DNA of 37,835 nucleotides from UBA3076 sp964646435 (GTDB lineage Bacteria > Desulfobacterota > Dissulfuribacteria > Dissulfuribacterales > UBA3076), in the NCBI GenBank assembly GCA_964646435.1, contig CAZYEJ010000014.1, forward strand, positions 1 to 37,835, in the 5' to 3' direction. The position numbers were made by a program, and so were the translations under genes. The notes under the pieces are model-generated. The model worked only from the letters and a program-made list of their open reading frames with translations. It had not been told where the DNA came from and did not search any database. Shown piece after piece: positions 14,563 through 22,206 of this stretch. The first letter of the stretch is position 1; the number at the start of each line of letters is the position of its first letter.

Positions 14563-15921
14563 ATGGCTTTCATATTGATAGTTGATGATGAATCCAAAAT
14601 GCGACATATCCTGAAGATTATGCTGGGTCTAAAGGGACACAACGTGGAAGGGGCTCAAGACGGTGAAACAGCCCTGGCAATGGTTCAGGAAAGGGCCTAC
14701 GATCTGATTATTTCAGACATACGCATGCCAAGAATGGATGGGTTCACCCTGCTCGACCATATCCAGGCAATGGAAGTCCCTTGTCCGGTCATCATCATCA
14801 CTGCATACGCCACTATTGACTCCGCTGTCGAGGCCATGAAGAGAGGAGCTGTGGACTATATTACCAAACCCTTCGAGGAATCAAACATAATACTGACAGT
14901 AGAGAAGGCTCTGGGTGTATCAAAAATCCTGACGGAGAACAGAGAACTCAAGGAGGAACTGAATAGAGCTGTAGGAGATGCCGACATGGTATGTGTGTCA
15001 CAAGCTATGAAGCATCTTTTAGAGATGGCCCAAAAAGTGGCTGCAAAGGCAGGTACAACTGTCCTGATTACCGGCGAATCCGGTACAGGTAAAGAGATAG
15101 TAGCGAGATTCATCCACCAGAATAGCCCTAGGGCCCAAAGACGTTTCGTGACGGTCAACTGTGCGGCAATAACAGCAAACCTGGTAGAAAGCATTTTGTT
15201 CGGCCATGAAAGAGGGGCCTTCACCGGGGCAGACAGACGCAAACAGGGGGTTTTCGAGTATGCAAATGGTGGAACCCTCTTTCTGGATGAGATAGGGGAT
15301 CTTCCCCTAGAGGCCCAGGCAAAGCTCCTAAGGGCCCTTCAGGAAAAAATCATCCAGCGTGTTGGTGGAAATGAGCCGATTGAAGTGGATGTTAGAGTAG
15401 TTTGTGCTACAAATCAGGACCTTGACTCCCTGGTGAAACAGGAGAAATTCAGGTCGGATCTGTTTTATAGAATTAATGTCTTTCCACTACGCATTCCTCC
15501 ATTAAGGGAAAGAATGGAGGCCATAGTACCATTGGCAGAGCATTTCATGCGGAAATTTCGGGAACGGCCTTCAGAAAGACCTCTCCTTACCCAAGGAGCT
15601 AAAAGGATCCTAATGGACCATGCCTGGCCCGGGAATGTGAGGGAGCTGGCAAATGCCATGGAGAGAGCCGTTATCCTGGCTGGGGAAGAACTGGTAACTA
15701 CAGAACACCTATCTTTCTTGAGAACCAACAAGGTGCGGATCGGAACTGTTGAAGCCTGGGACCTTCCCTCAGGCGGTCTGGCCCTTGAAACATTGGAACG
15801 TGATTTTATACGTCAGGCCCTGGAAATGACCGGTAACAACCAAAGTGCTGCAGCAAGACTATTAGGCCTCACCCGTTCAAAGCTCAGAACCAGGGTAAAG
15901 CAACTGGAGACATATAGTTGA
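14563..15921 (+). CDS. NtrC-family sigma-54-dependent response regulator
   Basis: 452 residues from the ATG at 14563 (MAFILIVDDES), chosen because the receiver domain begins there; an in-frame TTG at 14533 lies in the octamer array. Receiver: acidic pair D8-D9, phosphoacceptor D52 in ISDIRMPRMDG, T80 and K102. The AAA+ domain has Walker A GESGTGKE (171-178), the sigma-54-contacting GAFTGA loop (218-223) and Walker B TLFLDEIGD. A Fis-type helix-turn-helix ends the protein (NNQSAAARLLGLTRSKLRTR). It should activate sigma-54 promoters when phosphorylated by the upstream kinase. Targets are unknown; the TonB receptor follows directly, but no convincing -24/-12 promoter was seen within the operon. 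Confidence 0.95.
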   Translation: MAFILIVDDESKMRHILKIMLGLKGHNVEGAQDGETALAMVQERAYDLIISDIRMPRMDGFTLLDHIQAMEVPCPVIIITAYATIDSAVEAMKRGAVDYITKPFEESNIILTVEKALGVSKILTENRELKEELNRAVGDADMVCVSQAMKHLLEMAQKVAAKAGTTVLITGESGTGKEIVARFIHQNSPRAQRRFVTVNCAAITANLVESILFGHERGAFTGADRRKQGVFEYANGGTLFLDEIGDLPLEAQAKLLRALQEKIIQRVGGNEPIEVDVRVVCATNQDLDSLVKQEKFRSDLFYRINVFPLRIPPLRERMEAIVPLAEHFMRKFRERPSERPLLTQGAKRILMDHAWPGNVRELANAMERAVILAGEELVTTEHLSFLRTNKVRIGTVEAWDLPSGGLALETLERDFIRQALEMTGNNQSAAARLLGLTRSKLRTRVKQLETYS

Positions 15922-15956
15922 TAACCAACAGCCGGATTTCTTTCATATATCAAAAC

Positions 15957-17975
15957 ATGCCTGCGTTTCTGATGCAGGTCATCGCCATACTGTCGTTCCT
16001 CTTGGCCGGCGCTCAAATCGCCTGGGCTATAGATACATCCCTTCTCTTTGTAGGTGAAGACCTGTCAGTGCTTACTATTGCATCAAGGAAGGCAGAGCCT
16101 GTGGAACAGGCACCTGCCGTGGCCCAGGTAATCACAAAGGAAGACCTTGAGCGTAATGGGGTCCGAACTCTTGGAGAGGCTTTGTCCATGCTGCCGGGAT
16201 TTTATATGTCGTCCAGGGAATGGGGTACTCAGCCCTATCTCAGGGGGGTATCAAATAGTATCCTTTTTCTTTACAACTCGGTCCCCTTAACATCAGACAA
16301 TACAAAAACCATTAATCCCCTGGACGAAGAACTTTCATTAGGCCCTATAGAACGTATAGAGGTAATACGGGGGCCTGGTTCGGTCCTGTGGGGTCCGGAT
16401 GCCTTTGCAGGAATAGTTAACATAGTTCCCAAACAAGGCAGAGACGTTGATGGAGTGGAATTAAATCTGCGCGGAGGGACTCCAGACCACGAAGCAGATT
16501 TCAATTTCAATTGGGGGAAAAATGCAGGGCTCTGGGAGGCATTTCTGTCAATCAGTGCAACAAGACTTAAGCCCATACAGAATAAGTATAATGTAGTAAG
16601 GTTCGGAAGAGACGAATCCGGCCCTGTTCCCCCCGGCGAGCGGCTGGGACTTTCAGAGGTGGATGATTCCAAATACTTGGAGGCTGTACTGAACTTTTCC
16701 TGGCAGGAATGGCTCCACATATCAGGCAGGTGGTCTGATGCAGAGCGTAATTATGTACTGGGGGAGCCCGAAACGGATCTCAACTGGGCAGGGAAACGGG
16801 AGTCGCCATTCAATTTTGTGCGTCTCGAGATGGAAAGGCCTATGGATCATTCAGGTCTGAGATTCAATGCCTATTACAACGAGTTGGACTATAAAGAAGA
16901 AGAAATAGACCTATCCTGGAACCCCAAGAGCCATGTATCATTCGTAGAAATTTTGTATGACAGGGAACTATGGGATACCAAGGGGCTTTTTACCGTGGGG
17001 GCGTCATACAGATACAATAAAATTACCGATGCCATAGTAAGAAAAGACACTCTTGCTGACTACCTTAAGCCTGGGAATACGCTCTTTACACCGTCTATAG
17101 AGGAAGAGGATTTCAACACTTCGCTTGGGTCTATTTTTTGCCAGGTTCGGCATCACTGGAACCATCTTGATGCCTGGCTGGGCCTCAGACTGGACAACCA
17201 TAGCCAGTATAATCAGACAATAAGTCACAATATGGGAATCAGTTGGTTCCCAAGACCATCTTGGTATCTGAAGCTACTCTATGGCACTGCCTATCGAACT
17301 CCATATAATCAGGAACTGGTAGGCCGGAATGACCTTGACCCGGAACAAATACAAAATCTCAGCATGAACTTTGCATGTCATCCTTCTATGTCATTTTCGT
17401 TTTCAGCCACAATTTTCTGGAATGAGATTCGTCATCATATCCAGGAAGAACCCTATGGAGGTTTTTCAAAACCCGGGTCTGAAGACATCTATGGAGGAGA
17501 ACTCGATGTCTCGTGGCAGTTATTACGCAGTCTCCGGTTTTGGAGCAATGCAACCTTATTATCCCAGGATGGGGATGACGAGAAATACAAGGTCCTTGAT
17601 TTCGTCTTTATCAGACCAGACGGTACAAAGGAAAAGCACTATTCTTCTTGGGAAACACCTTTTGACACTGGGCCAAAAAACCTGTTCAATGTTGGATTCC
17701 TATGGACTCCTCTGGATCGATTAGATTTCTCTGCCCGTCTGCAATATGCGGATTCTATGAGCTCCTATTATAAAAAAGGTGAGCTACGTTATTCTACAAC
17801 GCCTCAATGGCTTTTGGATACCACTATTACCGCCCGCGATGTCTTATTTCAAAATCTTGATATACAATTGGCGCTGAAGAACATGTTCAACAGACATTAC
17901 AGAGTGCCGGGCACATACAGCCCGATAGAGGCCGCTCCCTTTGAGGCCTACCTGGGACTCAAGTGGCACTATTAA
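15957..17975 (+). CDS. TonB-dependent outer membrane receptor
   Basis: About 672 residues from the ATG at 15957, which starts a signal peptide (MPAFLMQVIAILSFLLAG...AWA); a TTG at 15918 overlapping the regulator's stop by 4 bp is an alternative. After a TonB-box-like DLSVLTIASRKAE comes the plug domain (VAQVITKEDLERNGVRTLGE, LPGFY, YLRGVSN, IERIEVIRGPGSVLWGPDAF, GIVNIV), then a 22-strand type barrel ending in a C-terminal aromatic (LGLKWHY). It imports a scarce ligand such as a metal chelate, cobalamin or siderophore using TonB energy; the substrate cannot be told from sequence. The location after a binding protein and a two-component system suggests a regulated uptake module, but no inner-membrane transporter is present. 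Confidence 0.93.
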   Translation: MPAFLMQVIAILSFLLAGAQIAWAIDTSLLFVGEDLSVLTIASRKAEPVEQAPAVAQVITKEDLERNGVRTLGEALSMLPGFYMSSREWGTQPYLRGVSNSILFLYNSVPLTSDNTKTINPLDEELSLGPIERIEVIRGPGSVLWGPDAFAGIVNIVPKQGRDVDGVELNLRGGTPDHEADFNFNWGKNAGLWEAFLSISATRLKPIQNKYNVVRFGRDESGPVPPGERLGLSEVDDSKYLEAVLNFSWQEWLHISGRWSDAERNYVLGEPETDLNWAGKRESPFNFVRLEMERPMDHSGLRFNAYYNELDYKEEEIDLSWNPKSHVSFVEILYDRELWDTKGLFTVGASYRYNKITDAIVRKDTLADYLKPGNTLFTPSIEEEDFNTSLGSIFCQVRHHWNHLDAWLGLRLDNHSQYNQTISHNMGISWFPRPSWYLKLLYGTAYRTPYNQELVGRNDLDPEQIQNLSMNFACHPSMSFSFSATIFWNEIRHHIQEEPYGGFSKPGSEDIYGGELDVSWQLLRSLRFWSNATLLSQDGDDEKYKVLDFVFIRPDGTKEKHYSSWETPFDTGPKNLFNVGFLWTPLDRLDFSARLQYADSMSSYYKKGELRYSTTPQWLLDTTITARDVLFQNLDIQLALKNMFNRHYRVPGTYSPIEAAPFEAYLGLKWHY

Positions 17976-18136
17976 CTGTAAGCGTTTACAGGGCACCGCA
18001 CTTACTTTGTTGTCGGGCACTTGAAGTACAGGAAGTACGTCTGCGTACCCTCCGCCTCGCATCTGCAGCACCCTGTAAACGCTTACAGTTTGGTGGGTTA
18101 ATGTAAAACAGGCGTTGTAACCCCGTGAACGGTTAT
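17974..18136 (+). repeat. Structured intergenic element, copy A
   Basis: Terminal inverted repeats of 20 bp match perfectly: AACTGTAAGCGTTTACAGGG (17974-17993) and its inverse (18071-18090). The interior has a GTAC-loop-GTAC hairpin (18026-18038) and a conserved core; a tail (18091-18136) ends CCCGTGAACGGTTA, a degenerate third copy of the terminal motif. It overlaps the stop codon of the TonB receptor gene. Related copies lie at 22046 and 34084. Confidence 0.9.
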
Positions 18137-18145
18137 TATTAAAGC

Positions 18146-18586
18146 TTACCAATCTACGACATTTGATGATTCTTTCCTGAGTTGTATAGCGTTATTTGTG
18201 TCCAAACCCGCTGCGTCTTTATCACCTAAGCGTTCATAGACCTCACTTCTTAGTACGTAAGCAGGGGCATATTCAGGAGAAAGGTCGATTGCCTGTGTCA
18301 AGCACTTCAGTGCCTCATCCCAAAGCTCCGCCTTGAATAAAATACCCCCTTTGTGGTAGTAAAGGCGGGCATTTTCCGGTTCGCACTTTATTGCAGTGTC
18401 AATGTCCTTAATTGCCGCATCAGTATCATTTAATCTCAGGCATGCTATGGCCCTTGCCTGATACACCTTGGCGCATTGAGGGTCCGCCTCCAATACCTCT
18501 GTAAACACGGCAATGCAGCCCTCAAAATCCTCATCCATGAATTTAAACTGTCCATCTATAAAACGCTCTTTAAGGTCCTGCCTCAT
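18146..18586 (-). CDS. TPR-repeat protein
   Basis: 146 residues made almost wholly of tetratricopeptide repeats, about three: EGCIAVFTEVLEADPQCAKV.., DAAIKDIDTAIKCEPENARL.. and DEALKCLTQAIDLSPEYAPA.., each with the TPR pattern (A8, G/A20, P32). No signal peptide or enzyme domain. Such proteins act as scaffolds for protein-protein contact; no partner is evident. The gene converges with the TonB receptor, from which repeat element A separates it. A GGAGG-like site precedes the ATG at 18586. Confidence 0.85.
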   Translation of the reverse strand: MRQDLKERFIDGQFKFMDEDFEGCIAVFTEVLEADPQCAKVYQARAIACLRLNDTDAAIKDIDTAIKCEPENARLYYHKGGILFKAELWDEALKCLTQAIDLSPEYAPAYVLRSEVYERLGDKDAAGLDTNNAIQLRKESSNVVDW

Positions 18587-18750
18587 ATAGTTTCCTCCAT
18601 AATTCTCTATTTTATTTCTGTCAAATCAGCCAGGTTCGCAGAGAAAATTTTTTTGTTCCCCAATTTAAAACTCAACACTCAAAATTCAACATTTTTTCAC
18701 GAAGCTACATTACACCAAAAACCATTATGATTGTATAGAACAGAAAGCAC
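18587..18750. other. AT-rich spacer
   Basis: Contains the TPR gene's leader and a degenerate array AACTCAACACTCAAAATTCAA (about 18668-18688), similar in style to the other 7-9 base arrays of this genome. No gene seen. Confidence 0.5.
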
Positions 18751-18785
18751 TCTAAAACAAAAAAGGCCGGGGACATACCCCGGCC
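18751..18785 (-). terminator. Intrinsic terminator of ppaC
   Basis: On the minus strand a GGCCGGGG-(5 nt)-CCCCGGCC stem (18765-18785) is followed by TTTTTTGTTTT. It lies about 24 bases after the ppaC stop and is a textbook rho-independent terminator. Confidence 0.9.
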
Positions 18786-18808
18786 GCAAGGATCAATGTT
18801 TCTGAAAA

Positions 18809-19735
18809 TTATGAGGCAAATGCCTTTTCCAGATTGGGAACCATCTGCTTTTTCCGGCTCATTACACCGGGGAGCCAGACAGTCCGGCCTTCGAGTGCCT
18901 TACCAAAGGCCTTCTCAACAATACCGGGATCATCTGAAACAACCATGAGATCCGTGGCTTCTTGCATGATATCAGTAAGCATGAGGAAGACGCTGTGACG
19001 ATTCCCTTCGGCCTTGACCTTCTCAAGTTCTGCGTAGAGATCGTCTCTTATGCCGGCTACCAGGTCCAGCGACACCAGCTCAAGCTGGCCGATTCCCACA
19101 TTATTGCCTGCCATATCGAAGTCTTTGTAATCACGGAAGATCAGATCCCTTGCGGGCACGCCTTCCACAGCACTCTTGGCCTTGGCCATCTCCATGCCCC
19201 AAGCCATTGGATCATTAATGCCGGCTATCTTGGCAAGGTCCGCAACGGCCTCTTTGTCTTCAGGAGTACAGGTTACAGACTTGAAGAGTACTGTATCACT
19301 GAGGATTGCCGACATCATGATACCGGCTATATTTGGCGGGATCTCCTTTTTGTAAACGTCCTTGTAAAGGATACGGAGAACAGTGCCTGTACACCCGACC
19401 GGCATGACACATACAAAAATAGGATTGGGAGTGGTAATATCTCCGATTTTATGATGATCAACAATTGCCAGTAACTCCCCTTTGTCGCAGTTATCCGGGG
19501 CCTGCTTGAGATCGCTGTGATCAACCAGCATAAACTTTTCGCCTGCCACATCCGTACGCAGTTCAGGGACATCAAAACCAAACTTATTGAGTATCAATTC
19601 TGTCTCAGGATTGAGATCTCCCTGTCTGCATGGTACAGCATCAACTCCAAGCATCTTCTGCAGCTCCGCCAAAGCGATAGCAGCGGTTATAGCATCTGAG
19701 TCCGGGCTCTTGTGTCCAAATACATAAACAGCCAT
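18809..19735 (-). CDS. ppaC: Manganese-dependent inorganic pyrophosphatase (family II)
   Basis: 308 residues, the family's usual length. It hydrolyses PPi to two phosphates in the cytoplasm, pulling biosynthetic reactions forward; in sulfate reducers it also drives ATP sulfurylase. DHH-family motifs: FGHKSPDSDAI (His/Asp metal ligands), MLVDHSD, IVDHHKIGD (DHH) and ILSDTVLFKS; the DHHA2 C-terminal domain ends with SRKKQMVPNLEKAF, containing the substrate-binding RKK. No CBS regulatory domains are inserted, so this is the short unregulated form. A strong AAGGAGG ribosome binding site precedes the ATG, and a clear terminator follows. Confidence 0.96.
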   Translation of the reverse strand: MAVYVFGHKSPDSDAITAAIALAELQKMLGVDAVPCRQGDLNPETELILNKFGFDVPELRTDVAGEKFMLVDHSDLKQAPDNCDKGELLAIVDHHKIGDITTPNPIFVCVMPVGCTGTVLRILYKDVYKKEIPPNIAGIMMSAILSDTVLFKSVTCTPEDKEAVADLAKIAGINDPMAWGMEMAKAKSAVEGVPARDLIFRDYKDFDMAGNNVGIGQLELVSLDLVAGIRDDLYAELEKVKAEGNRHSVFLMLTDIMQEATDLMVVSDDPGIVEKAFGKALEGRTVWLPGVMSRKKQMVPNLEKAFAS

Positions 19736-20117
19736 TCTAACATCCTCCTTAAAAATTTTCGGTAAATTAAAAAACTATTAGGGAATTTTGGGGAATTCCA
19801 AAAATACCACATTTTATGAAAACAGATTCATATATAAAAAATTCCTTTAAAACAATTATCCTGATCTAAAAAATACAACAATTGGACCTTTAGATCTTTC
19901 ATGTAGCACAATACCAATTCTTTGCCAAGGATTTTTAAGGCCATACCATAAAGATAACTGAATTGGGATTCAGCAAAAACCTGATGGATCGCAGGGACAA
20001 AGGGATTCCAACTCCAACTCGCATTTTCAACTGAAAGACTCAATCCCCAGGATCGGAAGGATTTTATCCAAGTACCAGGAATGCATGAGGACAAAGCCTT
20101 ATGCTTGGCGGAATACG
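19736..20117. other. Non-coding stretch before the 77-residue gene
   Basis: About 380 AT-rich bases between divergent genes. A 99-codon leftward frame (19828-20127) has no recognisable domain or ribosome binding site and I do not call it. GGAATTTTGGGGAATTCC near 19780-19797 is a small palindrome just upstream of ppaC's ribosome binding site. Confidence 0.4.
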
Positions 20118-20144
20118 TTGACATCATAGAAAGATTGGTATAGT
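20118..20144 (+). promoter_or_regulatory. Possible sigma-70 promoter
   Basis: TTGACA (20118-20123) and TATAGT (20139-20144) are separated by 15 bases, shorter than the ideal 17, about 31 bases before the start of the 77-residue gene. Confidence 0.4.
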
Positions 20145-20174
20145 GGTCCTTCTCAAAAAGGAGAGGTAGATCAT

Positions 20175-20408
20175 ATGACTGAATTGGAAAACACTATTAC
20201 TGTTCGCGTTAACGTAAAAATAACCCCTGTATCCCTTAAGACCATTGTTGAAAATGCAAAAAAGAGTGTTGGCCCGGACCAAAGCGGAGTTTATCGCGTT
20301 GATACCGCAGGTAAGGTCGATGAAATGATTTCCCAGTTTCTTTATGAAAAAGACTTTGAAAGTTATGTTAAGGACCCAATAAATTGGATCTATGCGGTTA
20401 GCCATTAG
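20175..20408 (+). CDS. Small conserved-looking protein, unknown
   Basis: 77 residues, starting at an ATG with a strong ribosome binding site (AAAAAGGAGAGG). The sequence NTITVRVNVKITPVSLKTIV, then VGPDQSGVYRVDTAGKVDEM and FLYEKDFESYVKDP suggests a compact alpha/beta cytoplasmic protein without signal or membrane segments. I do not recognise the family. The last codons (YAVSH and the stop) lie in the border of a repeat element (20394), so the native C-terminus may have been replaced by the insertion. Confidence 0.65.
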   Translation: MTELENTITVRVNVKITPVSLKTIVENAKKSVGPDQSGVYRVDTAGKVDEMISQFLYEKDFESYVKDPINWIYAVSH

Positions 20409-20594
20409 CGTTTAGCTTTGAAAAATCAGGGCATTACGTTAATTAGAAATAGCACCCAACGTGTTCACCCTGTTGAATCCCCAAAAGGGGGCAGCGAAGC
20501 TGCATTCAACAGGGTAAAAGTTTGCAATAGCAAAACATCCTGTAATCATTAAACTAATAGCTAATAGCTAATAGCTAAAGGCTAATCGCTCAAT
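20394..20594. repeat. TTAGC-bordered repeat element, copy 2 (with hairpin insert)
   Basis: Nearly the same as 9581-9755: borders of TTAGCC/GCTAAT units, interior GAAAAATCAGGGCATTACG...AGCACCCAACG and AAAAGTTTGCAATAGC. It differs by an insert of about 50 bases forming a hairpin. Its borders supply the stop codon of the upstream 77-residue gene and the last codons and stop of the downstream ferredoxin gene on the other strand. Confidence 0.88.
20464..20518. repeat. CCCTGTTGAAT hairpin nested in element copy 2
   Basis: Arms TTCACCCTGTTGAAT (20464-20478) and ATTCAACAGGGTAAA (20504-20518) enclose two mini-hairpins, CCCC-AAAA-GGGG and GCAGC-GAA-GCTGC. It shares its arms with 2340-2386 and is absent from element copy 1. 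Confidence 0.85.
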
Positions 20595-20953
20595 TTAGGT
20601 TTTTGAAGTAATTGAATCTCTGCCATGGTTTTTTCAGCGATCATCTTTTCTCTGTTGTAATGTTTTATCCATCTTTTGAGGCATTTTTGAGCTTCTTCGG
20701 GATTACCGAAATGGCTCGCGCACGCCTCCATAGACTTTTTAGTTCTTATTACGTTCGCTTCTATCTCAATCGGCACTGTTTCACTATCATGCCTTACTGC
20801 CTCTTCCGGACAGATATCATGACATATGGCACAGTGTATACACTCCTCCATATCAATATACGCCTTTTCGTCTACCATTGAGATAGCCTCAGCAAGGCAT
20901 TCCTCAATACAATTACCGCAACCAGTACAGTCCTCTTGTCTTACCCAGGGCAT
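20582..20953 (-). CDS. Ferredoxin-type 2[4Fe-4S] protein
   Basis: 123 residues from the ATG at 20953, chosen because GGAGG lies 7 bases upstream and the protein then begins MPWVRQEDCTGCGNC; a longer frame to 21028 adds a hydrophobic stretch without family support. Two cluster motifs: CTGCGNCIEEC and CIHCAICHDICP, each binding one 4Fe-4S with the last Cys of the other. The C-terminal 60 residues (SMEACASHFG...CLKRWIKHYNREKMIAEKTM) are helical and contain extra Cys, unlike a simple ferredoxin, so it may be an electron-transfer subunit of an unseen complex. Its last four codons come from the repeat element border. Confidence 0.85.
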   Translation of the reverse strand: MPWVRQEDCTGCGNCIEECLAEAISMVDEKAYIDMEECIHCAICHDICPEEAVRHDSETVPIEIEANVIRTKKSMEACASHFGNPEEAQKCLKRWIKHYNREKMIAEKTMAEIQLLQKPKLSD

Positions 20954-21396
20954 GTGTAAACCTCCTATTATGAATTGAGGAATTAAAATCAAAAAAACAT
21001 CTTCAATTCTTAAACCAAGAATCCCCAAGGTCTCAAGGATACCTCCAATTTCTCAATCCTTCAATCCCCCAATCCCTCAATTCCTCAATCATCAATCATC
21101 AATTATCCCGCCTTGCCATCGAACAAAATCTTGAGTTTTGCAAGCAGCTCGTTATTATAATTTAAATTGAGCGGTTTAGCGTTCACGGTTCCAGGTTGAA
21201 AAGCCCTAACGGGTTCATATCAAAAGGATAATGTCAAATTGAGGGCATAAGTATGTTTCACCCAATAGGCGAAAGAAGCAAATAGACAAATTATTTAATA
21301 ATGTGTTGGATGTCAAGTGCTTACAACCGTTGAATCTTGAACCCTGAACCGATTACTTTAGTTATAAAGAAAAAGGACGAAAAGGAGTTATAAAAA
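20954..21396. other. Repeat-rich intergenic region
   Basis: Holds a degenerate array of about eight units like CAATCCYY (about 21047-21108, e.g. TCAATCCCCCAATCCCTCAA), then two stretches with GGTTCCAGGTTG (21187-21198) and TTGAACCCTGAACC (21339-21352) that are inverse to one another. No gene. The Fsa ribosome binding site (AAGGAG, 21380) ends the region. Confidence 0.5.
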
Positions 21397-22041
21397 ATGA
21401 AATTTTTTATTGATACTGCCAACTTGGACGAAATTCGTAAAGCAGCAGATCTGGGACTGGCAGATGGAGTGACCACAAACCCTTCTCTTATAGCCAAAGA
21501 AAATTGTGCCTTTGAGGACAGGATTAGAGAAATATGCAGTATTGTTGATGGCCCTGTGAGTGCTGAGGTGATTAGCATAGACGTTGACGGCATGGTGAAG
21601 GAAGCCGAGAAACTGGCTAAAATCGCTTCTAATGTCGTTGTCAAAATTCCCATGACCACCGATGGGCTGAGGGCCACAAAAAAACTGGCAGGTGAGGGTA
21701 TAAAGACCAACGTAACCTTAGTATTCTCTCCACTTCAGGCGTTACTGACAGCAAAGGCCGGAGCAAGCTATGTCAGCCCTTTTATAGGAAGGCTTGATGA
21801 TATCTCCCATGAAGGCATGAACCTGGTGGAAGACATAATTCAGATTTTCGACAATTACGCCTTTGACACAGAAATCATAGTAGCAAGCATTAGACATCCC
21901 ATACATGTCTTGGAGGCTGCAAAAATTGGTGCCGACATAGCAACTATTCCCTACAAAGTAATAGCACAGCTAGCCCATCACCCTTTGACCGACATAGGCC
22001 TTGAAAAATTTTTAGCTGATTGGGAAAAAGTGCCGAAATAA
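21397..22041 (+). CDS. fsa: Fructose-6-phosphate aldolase / transaldolase-like protein
   Basis: 214 residues, the size of the short transaldolase subfamily (Fsa/TalC/MipB). Family signatures: KFFIDTANLDEIRKA, GVTTNPSLIAKE, the Schiff-base lysine in NVVVKIPMT, GIKTNVTLVFSPLQA, YVSPFIGRLDD and IVASIRHPIHV. Members either cleave fructose-6-phosphate to dihydroxyacetone and glyceraldehyde-3-phosphate, or act as true transaldolases in the pentose phosphate pathway; sequence alone, as I can read it, does not separate the two. Cytoplasmic. It has a good ribosome binding site (AAGGAG). Structured element copy B begins right after the stop. Confidence 0.93.
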   Translation: MKFFIDTANLDEIRKAADLGLADGVTTNPSLIAKENCAFEDRIREICSIVDGPVSAEVISIDVDGMVKEAEKLAKIASNVVVKIPMTTDGLRATKKLAGEGIKTNVTLVFSPLQALLTAKAGASYVSPFIGRLDDISHEGMNLVEDIIQIFDNYAFDTEIIVASIRHPIHVLEAAKIGADIATIPYKVIAQLAHHPLTDIGLEKFLADWEKVPK

Positions 22042-22045
22042 TATT

Positions 22046-22205
22046 TAAGCGTTCACAGGGCACCGCATCTGCTTTGTTGTCGGGCACTTGAAGTACAGGA
22101 AGTACGTCTGCGTACCCTCCGCCTTGCATCTGCAGCACCCTGTGAACGCTCACAGTTCGGTAGGTTGTGGTAAAACGGGCGTTGTAACCCCATGAACGGT
22201 TACAT
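22046..22205 (+). repeat. Structured intergenic element, copy B
   Basis: Terminal stem AGCGTTCACAGGG (22048-22060) and CCCTGTGAACGCT (22138-22150). Compared with copies A and C the central T-A pair has become C-G on both arms, a compensatory change. The interior GTAC hairpin and the tail (GTTGTAACCCCATGAACGG) are conserved. It starts 5 bases after the fsa stop and runs into the start region of the next gene. Confidence 0.9.
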
Positions 22206-22206
22206 A

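Noticed and set aside
17844..18152. Minus-strand frames through the structured elements sharing a peptide (LQMRGGGYADVLPVLQVPDN and similar) that could be a conserved small protein
   Set aside because: Copy C has a one-base insertion that shifts the frame, starts and ends differ between copies, and the conserved property is base pairing of the terminal stems.
21047..21108. CRISPR array
   Set aside because: Units are 8-9 bases and contiguous without spacers; no cas genes are present.
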